Assembly: GCA_947453885.1 (NCBI GenBank)
Contig: CANGIF010000035.1
Coordinates: 1-35,932, forward strand
Source: Flavobacteriaceae bacterium
GTDB taxonomy: Bacteria > Bacteroidota > Bacteroidia > Flavobacteriales > Flavobacteriaceae
Length of the DNA: 35,932 bases
Reading direction: 5' to 3'
Shown here: piece after piece, positions 8,968-18,390 of the stretch
Layout of the letters: every line of letters starts with the position of its first letter
Position numbering within the stretch: position 1 is the stretch's first letter
Translations under genes and position numbers: made by a program
The notes under the pieces: generated by a model
Database searches by the model: none
Told to the model about the DNA's origin: nothing
The model's input: only the letters and a program-made list of their open reading frames with translations

Positions 8968-11208
8968 TTATTTTATCATTCCACCGCCTTGTTTCACCTT
9001 TTCTGTTTGAATTTCTGTATTTTCTTTTTCTATTTTTAAATTACCAAAATTGTAAGTTAATGAAATTCTAAAAGTTCTTGAATCTCTTTTTTGGTAAAAT
9101 TGAGTAGCTAAGTTTTGTCCTGCTATTAAAGCATTAATTTGATTCGCATTGAATACATCAAAACAATGAATACCAACTTTTAACTTACGTTTCAAAAAAT
9201 CTCTATTGAAAGAAATGTCAAACTGCTGAATAGGTTTTTCAATTTGATAAATTTCCCAAGTGCCTTTTGGTAATATAAAGTAAGTCATAGTGTTGGTTAT
9301 TTTCCAAGGTAAAATTAATTGACTTTGTGCACTATAATTGGTTATTGGTTTGTTTGTATAAGGGAAATTATAGCCGTCAATTGTAGATTTTACATAGTTA
9401 ATATTGAAATAAATATAGTTCATTTTTTCAATAGTATTCATTCTGGATGCAAATTCCACTTTTGATTTAAAGAAATAATCTAAAGGAACTGGAAACGATA
9501 AAAAGGCACTAAAAGTTTTGATTTTATCAAATTGTTGAAACGATTGATTGCTAACCAAAGTTCCAGTTTCGGCATTGAAAACAAAACGACTATCATCTTT
9601 GCCAACAGTATAGTTAGCACCCATTTGTACAAATTGAAAAGCAGAAAACTTAAGTTCGTAATTATCAAAAAAAGTTGGTTTTAAAGTTACATTTCCAACT
9701 GAAGAATTGAACTGATTAGCCGTCGAACTGTTGTTTGGATCAATAGTATTGTAATTGGGTTGTTCTATTTTTTTAGAATACGATGCGCTAATGTCCATTT
9801 GTTCGTTAATTGAATAAAGCAAACTAGCATTTGGGAAAAAATTAGTGTTTTTAAAATCGATTACATTTGAATTTGAATTTTGCAAAGCGGTTCGGTTTAC
9901 TTTAAAATCTTCGAATCGAATTCCAGCAGTAAAATTAAATTTATTCCATTTTTTTCGAGCTTCAACATAAAAAGCAAGATTTTTTTCCGTATAATCAAAG
10001 TTGGTTACTTGAGCATAATTGGTGTTATTGAAAATTGCATCTGTTGCACTATTGATATTGTATTTTCCAAAATTGCTCACTTTTATAAGATTGTATTTTC
10101 CTCCCGTATTGATTGAAAATTTCAATTTTTCAAAAGGGAAAGCAAAATCATATTTTAAATAATAGTTGGCTAATGAAAAATTTAAAGAACTGTTGTTAAA
10201 CGAATTTCCAGTAGCAGCATTGTAGCCACTTGATTGACTGTTTGGATTTCGGTCAAATAGGTTACCGAATGCAGTTACATCAAGGGTTCGTCCAAGTGTG
10301 TCGAGTTTTGTTTTGTATTGCAAACTCATTTCGTGGTTGCTGCTTTTAGTAGTGGTTTGTCCATAATCCAAATAGTCATTTCCCTCACCATAGGCTGAAT
10401 TTGTTGACGATACCCTGTCATTACTTTTTGTGCCGTTGTAATTCAAAAGCAAATTTGAAACTTTGTTGATTTTGTAATTTGTGCCCAATCTAAAATAAAG
10501 ATTTCGATTGGTTTGTTGTTGAAAATGATTTTGAAACAAACTCTTTGCAGGAGCAAAAGAAGTAAAAGTCTGGCTGTTCTTCATTTGATCTTCGGAGTCA
10601 ATATAATTGAATCCAAGCATGGTTTGCCAGCTCAAATTATGTTCTTTTCCATTTAACAAAATTTGTGGACTGGGCTTTTGGTATTTGTTGAAATTATAAT
10701 TCAAATTTACACTGGCATTTATACCTTTTAAGCGTCTTGAATTGGTAACAATGTTGATAATTGAGCCACTGGCATTGGCATCAAACGAAGCACCAGGATT
10801 GTAAATTAGTTCTATCTTTTCAATAGCATTTGCTGGTAAACTGTTTAAATAATTTTGCAAATCGGTACCACTCAATGAACTTGGCGACCCGTCAATGTAT
10901 ATACTCACTCCTTTTCCATTAAGTGTTAGGCTACCTGTAGGCGAAGTAATAACTCCGGGTAGTTTTTTTACAGCGTCAAAAGCACTACCACTATTTAGCA
11001 TAGCATTGTCTTTTATTCCAACAGTGGTTTTATCACTTTCTATTTTTAAATACTTTTTTTTATTTCCAAAAACTGTCACTTCATCTAATGCTTTGGGAGA
11101 GTTTTTGGGAGTCGAAAGAGTGTCTTTTGAAGTTGGACTTTCTTTTTTTTCTTGAGCAAATGACAAATAAGTAGCCAAAAGCAAGGCTGCTAAAAATACT
11201 GATTTCAT
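8968..11208 (-). CDS. Outer membrane beta-barrel family protein (TonB-receptor-like)
   Basis: 746-aa outer-membrane protein. Signal peptide MKSVFLAALLLATYLSFAQ, a short polar linker, then a plug-like domain (about 40-160) with DEVTVFGNKKKYLKIESDK and KKLPGVITSPTGSLTLNGKG. The remainder alternates in the pattern of a large beta barrel, ending FRISLTYNFGNLK before a charged tail (TEKVKQGGGMIK). This layout fits the OMP_b-brl_3-type proteins of Bacteroidota. Unlike many relatives it has no carboxypeptidase-like domain between signal and plug. No SusD partner is adjacent, so the substrate cannot be inferred. A short inverted repeat lies upstream at 11235-11250. Confidence 0.88.
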   Translation of the reverse strand: MKSVFLAALLLATYLSFAQEKKESPTSKDTLSTPKNSPKALDEVTVFGNKKKYLKIESDKTTVGIKDNAMLNSGSAFDAVKKLPGVITSPTGSLTLNGKGVSIYIDGSPSSLSGTDLQNYLNSLPANAIEKIELIYNPGASFDANASGSIINIVTNSRRLKGINASVNLNYNFNKYQKPSPQILLNGKEHNLSWQTMLGFNYIDSEDQMKNSQTFTSFAPAKSLFQNHFQQQTNRNLYFRLGTNYKINKVSNLLLNYNGTKSNDRVSSTNSAYGEGNDYLDYGQTTTKSSNHEMSLQYKTKLDTLGRTLDVTAFGNLFDRNPNSQSSGYNAATGNSFNNSSLNFSLANYYLKYDFAFPFEKLKFSINTGGKYNLIKVSNFGKYNINSATDAIFNNTNYAQVTNFDYTEKNLAFYVEARKKWNKFNFTAGIRFEDFKVNRTALQNSNSNVIDFKNTNFFPNASLLYSINEQMDISASYSKKIEQPNYNTIDPNNSSTANQFNSSVGNVTLKPTFFDNYELKFSAFQFVQMGANYTVGKDDSRFVFNAETGTLVSNQSFQQFDKIKTFSAFLSFPVPLDYFFKSKVEFASRMNTIEKMNYIYFNINYVKSTIDGYNFPYTNKPITNYSAQSQLILPWKITNTMTYFILPKGTWEIYQIEKPIQQFDISFNRDFLKRKLKVGIHCFDVFNANQINALIAGQNLATQFYQKRDSRTFRISLTYNFGNLKIEKENTEIQTEKVKQGGGMIK

Positions 11209-11234
11209 ACTTTTTGATTTTGATTGATGTCAGT

Positions 11235-11250
11235 AAGACTAATCAGTCTT
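11235..11250. promoter_or_regulatory. Candidate operator, inverted repeat
   Basis: AAGACT-AATC-AGTCTT, a perfect 6-bp inverted repeat with a 4-base centre, 27 bases upstream of the outer-membrane barrel gene's start codon. It could be a regulator site or a small mRNA hairpin. No regulator gene is adjacent. Confidence 0.3.
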
Positions 11251-11283
11251 TGAATTGTTACAGCTTTGTTTTTATAAATTTAA

Positions 11284-11320
11284 AATGCCCCTAAAAAGTA
11301 AAAAACTAAATAGGGGCATT
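11284..11320 (-). terminator. Terminator of the Prc protease gene
   Basis: Perfect 10-bp inverted repeat AATGCCCCTA (11284-11293) and TAGGGGCATT (11311-11320) with a 17-base loop, starting 30 bases beyond the protease stop. On the minus strand it is followed by a short T-rich tract. Confidence 0.7.
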
Positions 11321-11349
11321 GGGAATGTTATTTTTTGGAGCTATACTAT

Positions 11350-13602
11350 TTAAGATTTAATAGTTTTGTCTTTTTTTAATTTAGTTGAAGCACCTTTTGA
11401 ACTTGTGTTTTTTAAATCATCTAAAACATTTACAGCTTCTTCTACATAAACGTCTTTTGCTAAACTCTCATGCCATCTTTCACGTTTTTCTTTAAGTGTA
11501 CTATCTGTTTTCATGGCCACTTCTTCATAAGGCAATGATTTGAATTTTAAATTATTCTGATACTTAGAGATCACTTTGTATTTTTTAGCAATAGCTTCAA
11601 TAGATGCTTGTTGTGCTCTGTAATCGTCCATTTTTAAACTAAATGTATATTCTTTATTTCGGTCGTCAATCCATTTAGCATTTTCTTCAATTAGTTGCAA
11701 TTGCTTATTTTGCTCCATTCTTGATTTACTGTGTGCTATAGCTCCTTCAAAATTAGAATTGTTCCATGTTGTATAAGGAGCTGGTTCTATTTTGTCCCAA
11801 GGCATAGCATTGTCAATATCGCGTTCGCCCATTTTTAAATACATATAACGGTCAGGCATAGCAACGTCACTACTCACTCCTTTTAACTGAGTGGAACCAC
11901 CGTCAATGCGATAAAACTTTTGAGTAGTTGTTTTTAAGGCACCCAAATCTCCAAGAGTTGTGCCTCTAACAAATTGGTTTAAATCAATTACATTTTGAAC
12001 CGTTCCTTTGCCGTAGGTTTGTTTACTGCCTATAATAACTCCTCTTTTGTAATCTTGAATAGCTGCGGCTAAAATTTCTGATGCAGATGCAGAAAAACTA
12101 TTTACCATTACAACTAATGGACCATCCCATTCTATTTTTTTATCATGGTCATACAATACTTCTTGTTTTTTTCCAGCTGATTTTACTTGAACTATTGGGC
12201 CTTCTGTAATAAACAAGCCTGCAATATCCACTACCGTTTTTAACGACCCTCCGCCATTGTCTCTTACATCTACAATAATTCCTGAAACGCCTTCTTTCTT
12301 CAAACGTTCAACTTCAATTGCCATGTCTTTACCAGCATCTCGACTGTCTTGATTCTCGAAATCGATATAAAACTTTGGTAAGTAAATAATACCATATTTT
12401 ACCCCATTTTTTTCAACGATACTTGATTTTGCATACGTTTCCTCAATTTCAACAATATCCCGAATTATGGAAATTATTTTAATAGAACCATCTACTTTTT
12501 TTACGGTTAATCTGACTTCTGTGCCTTTAGGACCTTTTATTTTTTTTACAACATCGTCTAAACGAATGCCTACCACATCTACTGCTTCTTTGGCTCCTTG
12601 TGCTACTTTTAAAACGACATCTCCTTGTTCTAATTCTTTACCTCTCCAAGCGGGTCCACCTGAAATTAGTTCGGTTATTTCTGTGAAATCATTTTTCTTT
12701 TGTAATCTTGCGCCAATACCTTCAAGTTTACCGCTCATACTAACGTCAAAACGCTCTTTTTCTTCTGGTGCAAAATAGCTAGTGTGTGGGTCAAAACGTT
12801 CTGCTATTGTGTTTACAAAAACAGAAAACCAATCGTTTCTATTTAAATCGCCAATAACTGTAAAATATTCATCTAACGATTTTTTTGTACTTTCACGTGT
12901 AGCTTTTTCTAATTCTTCATACGTTTTTGGTTTTTCGTCAGCTTCTTTTGCTTTGGTTGCTTTCGCATTTTCTGTTTTAACAACATCGCCAGCTGTTGGA
13001 TCCTCAGCGTTTTCGTCAATGATTTCTTCTTTAATGCCTTTCGCCTTGTTCTCTTGAAGTTTTAAACGATCGGTTAATGAAGATAAAGTAGCTAATTTCA
13101 ATTGTTTGCGCCATCTTTCTTTTAGTTCTTCAGTGTTTTTGGAATAAGCCATTTTTTCATAATCCGTATTGAAGGTTTCGTTAACGGTATAATCAATAGG
13201 TTGTGCTAAAAAGTCTTTATAAAACGCTTTACTCTCATCCATTCTTTTTTTCAAACGAGTGTAAGTTAAGTCAAAAAAAGTTAAATCTTTTTCTCTAATT
13301 TCGTCATCAAGTAACAGCTCGTATTTGCTGAATTCATCCATATCGGATTGAAGGAAAAAACGTTTGGAAGGATCCAACGCGTTCAAATAACTCTTGTAAA
13401 CACCTTTTGAAAAGGTATCGTCAATTGTAGCAGGATTGTAATGTCCTTTTTCGATAACAAAAGCTAGCAATTCGAGCAATAACTTGTCTTTATCTGGGTC
13501 AGTTACTTTTTTAGGCATAAATCCCCATAAGGATAATGACAGACCCAATACTACCAATAGTATTTTATAATTTCTTTTCATAAATTGGAAAAAAAGGTTC
13601 AT
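11350..13602 (-). CDS. prc: Carboxy-terminal processing peptidase (Prc/Tsp, family S41)
   Basis: Periplasmic serine/lysine protease that trims or degrades proteins from the C-terminus. The 750-aa size fits the Prc/Tsp class rather than the shorter CtpA class. Order: N-terminal membrane or signal segment (about 10-28), helical domain, PDZ (about 290-360, with SGKLEGIGARLQKKNDFTEI), S41 core with IIVDVRDNGGGSL, the nucleophile region NSFSASASEIL (about 500) and the lysine motif QTYGKGTVQ, then a C-terminal extension. A lysine/glutamate-rich insert around 180-235 interrupts the helical domain. Start at 13602 (MNLFFQF) or at the internal ATG 13581 (MKRNYKI); both keep the N-terminal segment. Divergent from surE. 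Confidence 0.94.
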   Translation of the reverse strand: MNLFFQFMKRNYKILLVVLGLSLSLWGFMPKKVTDPDKDKLLLELLAFVIEKGHYNPATIDDTFSKGVYKSYLNALDPSKRFFLQSDMDEFSKYELLLDDEIREKDLTFFDLTYTRLKKRMDESKAFYKDFLAQPIDYTVNETFNTDYEKMAYSKNTEELKERWRKQLKLATLSSLTDRLKLQENKAKGIKEEIIDENAEDPTAGDVVKTENAKATKAKEADEKPKTYEELEKATRESTKKSLDEYFTVIGDLNRNDWFSVFVNTIAERFDPHTSYFAPEEKERFDVSMSGKLEGIGARLQKKNDFTEITELISGGPAWRGKELEQGDVVLKVAQGAKEAVDVVGIRLDDVVKKIKGPKGTEVRLTVKKVDGSIKIISIIRDIVEIEETYAKSSIVEKNGVKYGIIYLPKFYIDFENQDSRDAGKDMAIEVERLKKEGVSGIIVDVRDNGGGSLKTVVDIAGLFITEGPIVQVKSAGKKQEVLYDHDKKIEWDGPLVVMVNSFSASASEILAAAIQDYKRGVIIGSKQTYGKGTVQNVIDLNQFVRGTTLGDLGALKTTTQKFYRIDGGSTQLKGVSSDVAMPDRYMYLKMGERDIDNAMPWDKIEPAPYTTWNNSNFEGAIAHSKSRMEQNKQLQLIEENAKWIDDRNKEYTFSLKMDDYRAQQASIEAIAKKYKVISKYQNNLKFKSLPYEEVAMKTDSTLKEKRERWHESLAKDVYVEEAVNVLDDLKNTSSKGASTKLKKDKTIKS

Positions 13603-13758
13603 TAAAATTTTTTGACTAAAGTAAACAAAAAACCAAGTTGCGAAATAGGCAACCGCTATAATTTTTTGTTAAAGATACTATTTTTGGTTTTTATTGTTTA
13701 AATCAGGCAGAAACTAGATAATATTTCTTTATTTTGCTTGAAAGTAGATTCACATTAA

Positions 13759-14529
13759 ATGGAAAATAAACCTTTAATTTTGGTTACCAACGACGATGGC
13801 ATTTCAGCTAAAGGAATTCGGGCTTTGGTTGAAGTTATGGCAACCATTGGTACTGTTGTTGTTGTTGCTCCAAACAAGCCGCAAAGTGCCATGGGTCATG
13901 CCATAACCATAAACGACCTTTTGCATTTAAACCAACACAAATCAATCCTTGAGAATGTAACGGAGTACAGTTGTTCCGGAACGCCAGCAGATTGTGTTAA
14001 AATTGCGGTAAATGAAATTTTAAAACAAAAACCCGATTTGTGTGTTTCAGGAATCAACCATGGTTCTAATTCTGCCATAAATGTAATCTATTCGGGTACA
14101 ATGAGTGCAGCAATTGAAGCTGGTATTGAAGGCATTCCATCCATAGGTTTTTCTCTTTTAAATTACAATGCCGATGCCGATTTTGAAGCGGTAAAACACT
14201 ATGTCAAACAAATTGCTGTTGCTGTTTTGCACAATAAATTGCCACAAGGCGTGGTGTTAAATGTCAATTTTCCCGATTTGAAACCTCCTTTTTTTAAAGG
14301 AATAAAAGTGTGCCGACAAGCCAACGCCGTTTGGGAAGAAAAATTTGACAAACGTCAAAACCCAATGGGGAAAGAATACTACTGGCTTTCTGGCGAATTT
14401 GTAAACCACGATAAAGGCGACGACACTGACGAATGGGCACTGAAAAACAATTACGTTTCAATTGTACCCGTTCAATTTGATTTAACCGCACATCACGCCA
14501 TTCAGATTTTAAACCAATGGAATTTTTAA
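13759..14529 (+). CDS. surE: 5'/3'-nucleotidase SurE
   Basis: Metal-dependent phosphatase of nucleoside monophosphates. 256 aa, normal length. The N-terminal LVTNDDGISAKGI holds the metal-binding Asp pair (residues 12-13). SGTPADCVKIAV and SGINHGSNSAINVIYSGTMSAA supply the other metal and phosphate contacts. The next gene starts 1 base after its stop and lpxB follows, so the three probably form an operon. Confidence 0.96.
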   Translation: MENKPLILVTNDDGISAKGIRALVEVMATIGTVVVVAPNKPQSAMGHAITINDLLHLNQHKSILENVTEYSCSGTPADCVKIAVNEILKQKPDLCVSGINHGSNSAINVIYSGTMSAAIEAGIEGIPSIGFSLLNYNADADFEAVKHYVKQIAVAVLHNKLPQGVVLNVNFPDLKPPFFKGIKVCRQANAVWEEKFDKRQNPMGKEYYWLSGEFVNHDKGDDTDEWALKNNYVSIVPVQFDLTAHHAIQILNQWNF

Positions 14530-14530
14530 T

Positions 14531-14803
14531 ATGAAAAAGACAGATTTAGTAATTGGATTAGTAATTGGATTACTTGCCACAATTTTAGGAACGTATTTGT
14601 TTTTGAAAATAGAAACGCAGTATAGTTTTGTAGAAGGAATCACCATGATAAAAGCACAAGGGTTTTTAGGAAAATTAATTACTTTGGGTGCTTTGCTCAA
14701 TCTGGGTATTTTCTTTTTGCTTTTAAAACTCCAAAAAGAAGTAATGGCCAGAGGTGTAGTTTTAGCGACACTTCTTTTAGCAATTATTACACTATTTATG
14801 TAA
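14531..14803 (+). CDS. Small membrane protein between surE and lpxB
   Basis: 90 aa with three strongly hydrophobic segments (about 6-26, 48-64 and 72-89), so probably three membrane passes; no family recognised. The first helix is encoded by a 12-base tandem duplication (14546-14569) that yields VIGLVIGL. It begins 1 base after surE and ends 12 bases before lpxB, so it is almost certainly co-transcribed. Position suggests an envelope role, but nothing in the sequence shows which. Confidence 0.8.
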   Translation: MKKTDLVIGLVIGLLATILGTYLFLKIETQYSFVEGITMIKAQGFLGKLITLGALLNLGIFFLLLKLQKEVMARGVVLATLLLAIITLFM

Positions 14804-14815
14804 ATTAAAAATCAA

Positions 14816-15937
14816 ATGAACTATTATATTATTGCTGGCGAAGCTTCTGGCGATTTACACGGATCGAATTTAATGAAGTCTTTATATAAAAAAGATCCTA
14901 AAGCATCCATTCGATTTTGGGGCGGCGATTTGATGCAGCAACAAGGCGGCACACTCGTAAAACATTATAGAGAACTAGCCTTTATGGGATTTGTTGAAGT
15001 GCTTTTTAATCTCAAAGTAATTATGCAAAATATTGCTTTTTGTAAAAAAGACATTGTAGATTTCAACCCAGATGTACTCATTTTTATAGATTATCCGGGC
15101 TTTAATATGCGAATTGCAAAATGGGCAAAAAAGCAAGGATTTAAAACCCATTACTACATTTCGCCTCAAATTTGGGCTTGGAAAGAAAGTAGAATACAAG
15201 CTATTAAGAGGGATTTTGATACACTATACGTTATTCTTCCTTTTGAAAAATCGTTTTACGAAGACAAACATGGTTTTCCAGTTTCGTTTGTAGGACATCC
15301 CTTAATAGATGCAATTCATAACAGAGTCCCAATAGCAGCAAACGACTTTAGAGCACAACACCAACTCAGTTCAAAACCCATAATTGCTATACTGCCTGGA
15401 AGCAGAAAGCAAGAAATTTCAAAAATGCTTTCGGTAATGCTTTCTGTAGTAGATTGTTTTCCGGACTACCAATTTGTAATTGCAGGTGCTCCTAGCCAAG
15501 AAATCAGTTTTTATGAACCTTTTTTGAAAGATAAAAAGGTAACCTTAGTTGTCAATCAAACCTACGATTTGTTAAGTCAAGCCACTGCCGCTTTGGTAAC
15601 ATCAGGAACGGCAACTTTAGAAACCGCATTGTTTAAAGTGCCCGAAGTGGTGTGTTACAAAGGCAATTGGATTTCCTACCAAATTGCCAAAAACATCATA
15701 ACCCTAAAGTACATTTCGTTAGTCAATTTAATTATGGATAAGGAAGTGGTTAAAGAATTGATTCAAGATGCTTGTACTACTCAAAACATCCAGCTGGCAC
15801 TCGAAAAAATTTTAAATCCCAAACATAGAGCCAATTTACTTCAAGAATACACTGTTTTGGAACAACTTTTAGGAGGTGTTGGTGCTAGCGAAAAAGTTGC
15901 CGATTTAATTGTAGCTTCTTGTACAAAAGAAAAGTAA
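14816..15937 (+). CDS. lpxB: Lipid-A-disaccharide synthase LpxB
   Basis: GT19 glycosyltransferase that joins UDP-2,3-diacylglucosamine and lipid X into the lipid A disaccharide at the inner membrane. 373 aa, typical. Motifs: AGEASGDLHG (7-16), FIDYPGFNMRIAKWAKKQG, the signature YYISPQIWAWKESR near 117, FVGHPLID, ILPGSRKQEI at the start of the C-terminal Rossmann domain, and SGTATLETAL in the nucleotide-sugar site. Last clear gene of the surE operon. Confidence 0.97.
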   Translation: MNYYIIAGEASGDLHGSNLMKSLYKKDPKASIRFWGGDLMQQQGGTLVKHYRELAFMGFVEVLFNLKVIMQNIAFCKKDIVDFNPDVLIFIDYPGFNMRIAKWAKKQGFKTHYYISPQIWAWKESRIQAIKRDFDTLYVILPFEKSFYEDKHGFPVSFVGHPLIDAIHNRVPIAANDFRAQHQLSSKPIIAILPGSRKQEISKMLSVMLSVVDCFPDYQFVIAGAPSQEISFYEPFLKDKKVTLVVNQTYDLLSQATAALVTSGTATLETALFKVPEVVCYKGNWISYQIAKNIITLKYISLVNLIMDKEVVKELIQDACTTQNIQLALEKILNPKHRANLLQEYTVLEQLLGGVGASEKVADLIVASCTKEK

Positions 15938-16021
15938 AGGCAAGAAACCGAAAAAACTAATTTATACAGGTATATTGTTTTTAAAAAGAAGTGAGTATAA
16001 TTAACAAATAATTCTGACACA

Positions 16022-16165
16022 ATGATTAAAATAGTTTATTTATCACATACTATCTCTATTGTTTCATTTTTTATCTTTTATCCGTCAATGAAATTTGATA
16101 TTTTAACGAGTGTATTGTTCGCTACATCAATTTTATTAAATTTAATCTCACTAGTAATAATATGA
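16022..16165 (+). CDS. Possible small membrane protein, 47 aa
   Basis: ATG-initiated frame of 47 codons encoding two hydrophobic stretches separated by YPSMKFDIL. First of three short hydrophobic frames in a row on the same strand. No family recognised and no clear promoter; coding status is inferred from hydropathy and tandem arrangement only. Confidence 0.35.
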   Translation: MIKIVYLSHTISIVSFFIFYPSMKFDILTSVLFATSILLNLISLVII

Positions 16166-16187
16166 AAATAAAGAGCAAATTATAATT

Positions 16188-16268
16188 ATGGTGGATACTT
16201 TAAAAGTTGTAAGTATAGGTTTTTTAGGTGTTGTTTTTGGGATTTTAGTATTTCTATGGACATATTAA
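16188..16268 (+). CDS. Possible small membrane protein, 26 aa
   Basis: ATG-initiated 26-codon frame with a single membrane-length helix (VVSIGFLGVVFGILVFLW) after a short charged start MVDTLK. It starts 22 bases after the preceding 47-aa frame. Unrecognised; such length alone is weak evidence. Confidence 0.35.
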   Translation: MVDTLKVVSIGFLGVVFGILVFLWTY

Positions 16269-16283
16269 ACAAGAAAAACAGCT

Positions 16284-16385
16284 ATGTTTTTAAGTGCTTC
16301 ATTACAAGGTTATTGTGCTGGAGTGTTATCTATAATATTTGCTATTATATATGTAGTATATGAATTTCACATCCTAAATTGGTAA
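16284..16385 (+). CDS. Possible small membrane protein, 33 aa
   Basis: ATG-initiated 33-codon frame with one hydrophobic helix (AGVLSIIFAIIYVVY). It starts 15 bases after the stop of the 26-aa frame. Unrecognised; third member of the putative micro-operon. Confidence 0.33.
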   Translation: MFLSASLQGYCAGVLSIIFAIIYVVYEFHILNW

Positions 16386-16495
16386 TATTAAAAAACACAT
16401 AAAATTATAAAAAAATAACCTTCTTATTCTCGATTGCATAGAGTGCTTACTAAATAAAAAAACAAGCGGAATGGTTTACAAAGAATAGTAAAAAA

Positions 16496-16519
16496 AAGCT
16501 ACAACTTGCGTTGTAGCTT
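16496..16519 (-). terminator. Rho-independent terminator
   Basis: Perfect 10-bp stem AAGCTACAAC (16496-16505) / GTTGTAGCTT (16510-16519) with a TTGC loop. On the minus strand it runs into eight Ts. It ends transcription of the 173-aa gene and may also stop the opposing small-ORF transcript. Confidence 0.88.
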
Positions 16520-16540
16520 ACATGCTATTTTGTGCACATG

Positions 16541-17062
16541 TTACTTTGTTTTTTCTCCAACAAAATAATCGTTTGTGCTTTTAAACAGTACGTTAAATGT
16601 AGTCAAACTGCCGTAACATCGGGTAATGTATTGTTGCAAATCAATTTTTTCTGATTCGTCGAGATTGCTGGCGTTTATTTTTTGTTCCATCACCCTTAAT
16701 CGGTCACGCACCATAGTAATTTTATGAAAAAAGGTGTCAATGGGCACTTCCTTATTTTGTGTAGGCGTTCCGGGTTCCATAACTAATTTTCCGCCTTTCC
16801 ATTTATCTGCAATAGGTACAATTTGAGAAACGTCCGACCATTTTTGTAAAATGGTTTTCAATGTTTTTTCAACATCGTAAAAGCTCACTGAATCTACTTC
16901 GTCTTCAACGGCTTCAATAATTTCAAAAGTACTGTCCACAGCAATTGTTTCTAGTCCATTTTCAATAAATGTAACCCAATAATGTTTTGAGGTTACGTTG
17001 GTTACAACTCCAAGTCCCAATTCTGGATGTTTAATTCGGGATCCTATACCTAAAATAGTCAT
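16541..17062 (-). CDS. Conserved hypothetical protein, KOW/SH3-like N-terminus
   Basis: 173 aa, no signal peptide. The N-terminus GIGSRIKHPELGLGVVTNV, followed by a V-x-F strand, resembles the small beta-barrel that opens CarD-like proteins and ends UvrD-type helicases (pattern G-x-x-V-x-H-x-x-x-G-x-G-x-V). The middle and C-terminal parts are predicted helical. Probably a cytoplasmic nucleic-acid-associated protein, but that is inference from the motif. Monocistronic, with a strong terminator. Confidence 0.75.
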   Translation of the reverse strand: MTILGIGSRIKHPELGLGVVTNVTSKHYWVTFIENGLETIAVDSTFEIIEAVEDEVDSVSFYDVEKTLKTILQKWSDVSQIVPIADKWKGGKLVMEPGTPTQNKEVPIDTFFHKITMVRDRLRVMEQKINASNLDESEKIDLQQYITRCYGSLTTFNVLFKSTNDYFVGEKTK

Positions 17063-17302
17063 AGTTAACTGCTTTTTATTTTGGTCAAATATATATTTTA
17101 AACTTTAAGTTTCAAAATATAGCGAACTTTTACTAATCGCAGCTTGCTATTTAGTTCTTGCGAAATAGCTTTATTTGCAGTAAGTTATCTTGTAATATAA
17201 GCACTGTATTTTTTTTGACTAAAACGCCAAAAGGTTGAAGCTTGCAAGGACGAATGGTTCTTTAAATGGAAAAGGTGTACTTCATTAAGTAGTTGTATTA
17301 TT

Positions 17303-18154
17303 TCATTTTGTGTCCAAACTTAGATACGCTTTACCAATTGTGTCAATTACATCAGAAGCAATGAACGATTGATAGCCAGTTTGAGGCAAAGCAATATCGG
17401 CTGTTAGTCCATGAAGGTAAACCCCAAGTAGTGCCGCATCCAACGGTTGGTAGGATTGGGCGAGTAAACTTGTAATCATACCTGTCAACACATCGCCTGT
17501 TCCAGCGGTTGCTAAAGCAGCATTTCCTGTAGTGTTTGTATAAATTGTTGCTCCGTCGATAATACAAGTTGGTGCGCCTTTTATAACTACAACAAGGTGA
17601 TAGCGTAAGGAAAAGGCTATGGCTTTATTCCATTTTTCGGAATCAGAATTCCATTTACCGATGAGTCGTTCCAGTTCTTTCAAATGAGGTGTTAGTATGG
17701 TATTGTTTGGCAACAATGCAATCCATTCTTTGTTTTGAGACAACATGTTTAGAGCATCGGCATCGACAACTAAAGGCGTTTTGTTTTGCAGTAGAAATTC
17801 ATAGAGCGCATTTTGGGTTTGGGGTGCTTGTCCTAAACCAGGTCCAATTCCTATTGCTTGAACAGTAAAAGTAAGCGCAATATTTGAAAGGTATTTTTCT
17901 TGACTATCCGTAACAACCATCACTTCTGGATTCGCAGATTGAAGAATTTGATAGCCACATTTCGGAATAAATACAGTAACCAACCCGCACCCCGTTTTTA
18001 AACAAGCTTTAGACGCTAAAGTTAGTGCGCCAATTTTACCGTAACTGCCGCCAATTAATAGAGCATGACCTTGAATTCCTTTATGAGTAAATGCATTAAT
18101 AGGTTTAAATCTTTTCAGGATTTCGGTTTTATTGATGGTAATTGCAGTGTTCAT
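17303..18154 (-). CDS. nnrD: ADP-dependent NAD(P)H-hydrate dehydratase NnrD
   Basis: Repair enzyme that dehydrates the damaged cofactor S-NAD(P)HX back to NAD(P)H. Ribokinase-like fold. Motifs: [19 protein letters not shown] (near 25), IGIGPGLG (near 102), [10 protein letters not shown] (near 127), [10 protein letters not shown], and the phosphate/catalytic GTGD within [15 protein letters not shown] (near 219). 283 aa covers the dehydratase only; the NnrE epimerase domain often fused at the N-terminus is absent and must be encoded elsewhere if present. Confidence 0.94.
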   Translation of the reverse strand: MNTAITINKTEILKRFKPINAFTHKGIQGHALLIGGSYGKIGALTLASKACLKTGCGLVTVFIPKCGYQILQSANPEVMVVTDSQEKYLSNIALTFTVQAIGIGPGLGQAPQTQNALYEFLLQNKTPLVVDADALNMLSQNKEWIALLPNNTILTPHLKELERLIGKWNSDSEKWNKAIAFSLRYHLVVVIKGAPTCIIDGATIYTNTTGNAALATAGTGDVLTGMITSLLAQSYQPLDAALLGVYLHGLTADIALPQTGYQSFIASDVIDTIGKAYLSLDTK

Positions 18155-18359
18155 GACGTTGTGATTAAGTGATTTAAAGTTACGATAAATAATTGAATAG
18201 GATGAATTTAACTTGCAATTTTAATTTTATAATTAGACCTCTTAAAATTTCGTTTAGAATGTTTGCTGATACAATTAAGAAGGTTTGAGTTCAAAACCTA
18301 TTGGGTATGTACAAGTAGCTATTTGAAAAAGAGGTTTGTTTTTCTATATGTAAAAAGAG

Positions 18360-18390
18360 TTGCAAAATACAATTTATACTTATACATTTG
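18360..18390 (+). promoter_or_regulatory. Promoter of the TPP-riboswitch transcript
   Basis: TTG at 18360-18362, a 20-base spacer and TACATTTG at 18383-18390 match the Bacteroidota promoter pattern. It ends immediately before the riboswitch aptamer, so the leader begins with the aptamer. Confidence 0.7.

Noticed and set aside
13679..13686. TATTTTTG as a surE promoter
   Set aside because: Matches the -7 consensus, but no TTTG at a suitable distance and 72 bases from the start; not strong enough to list.
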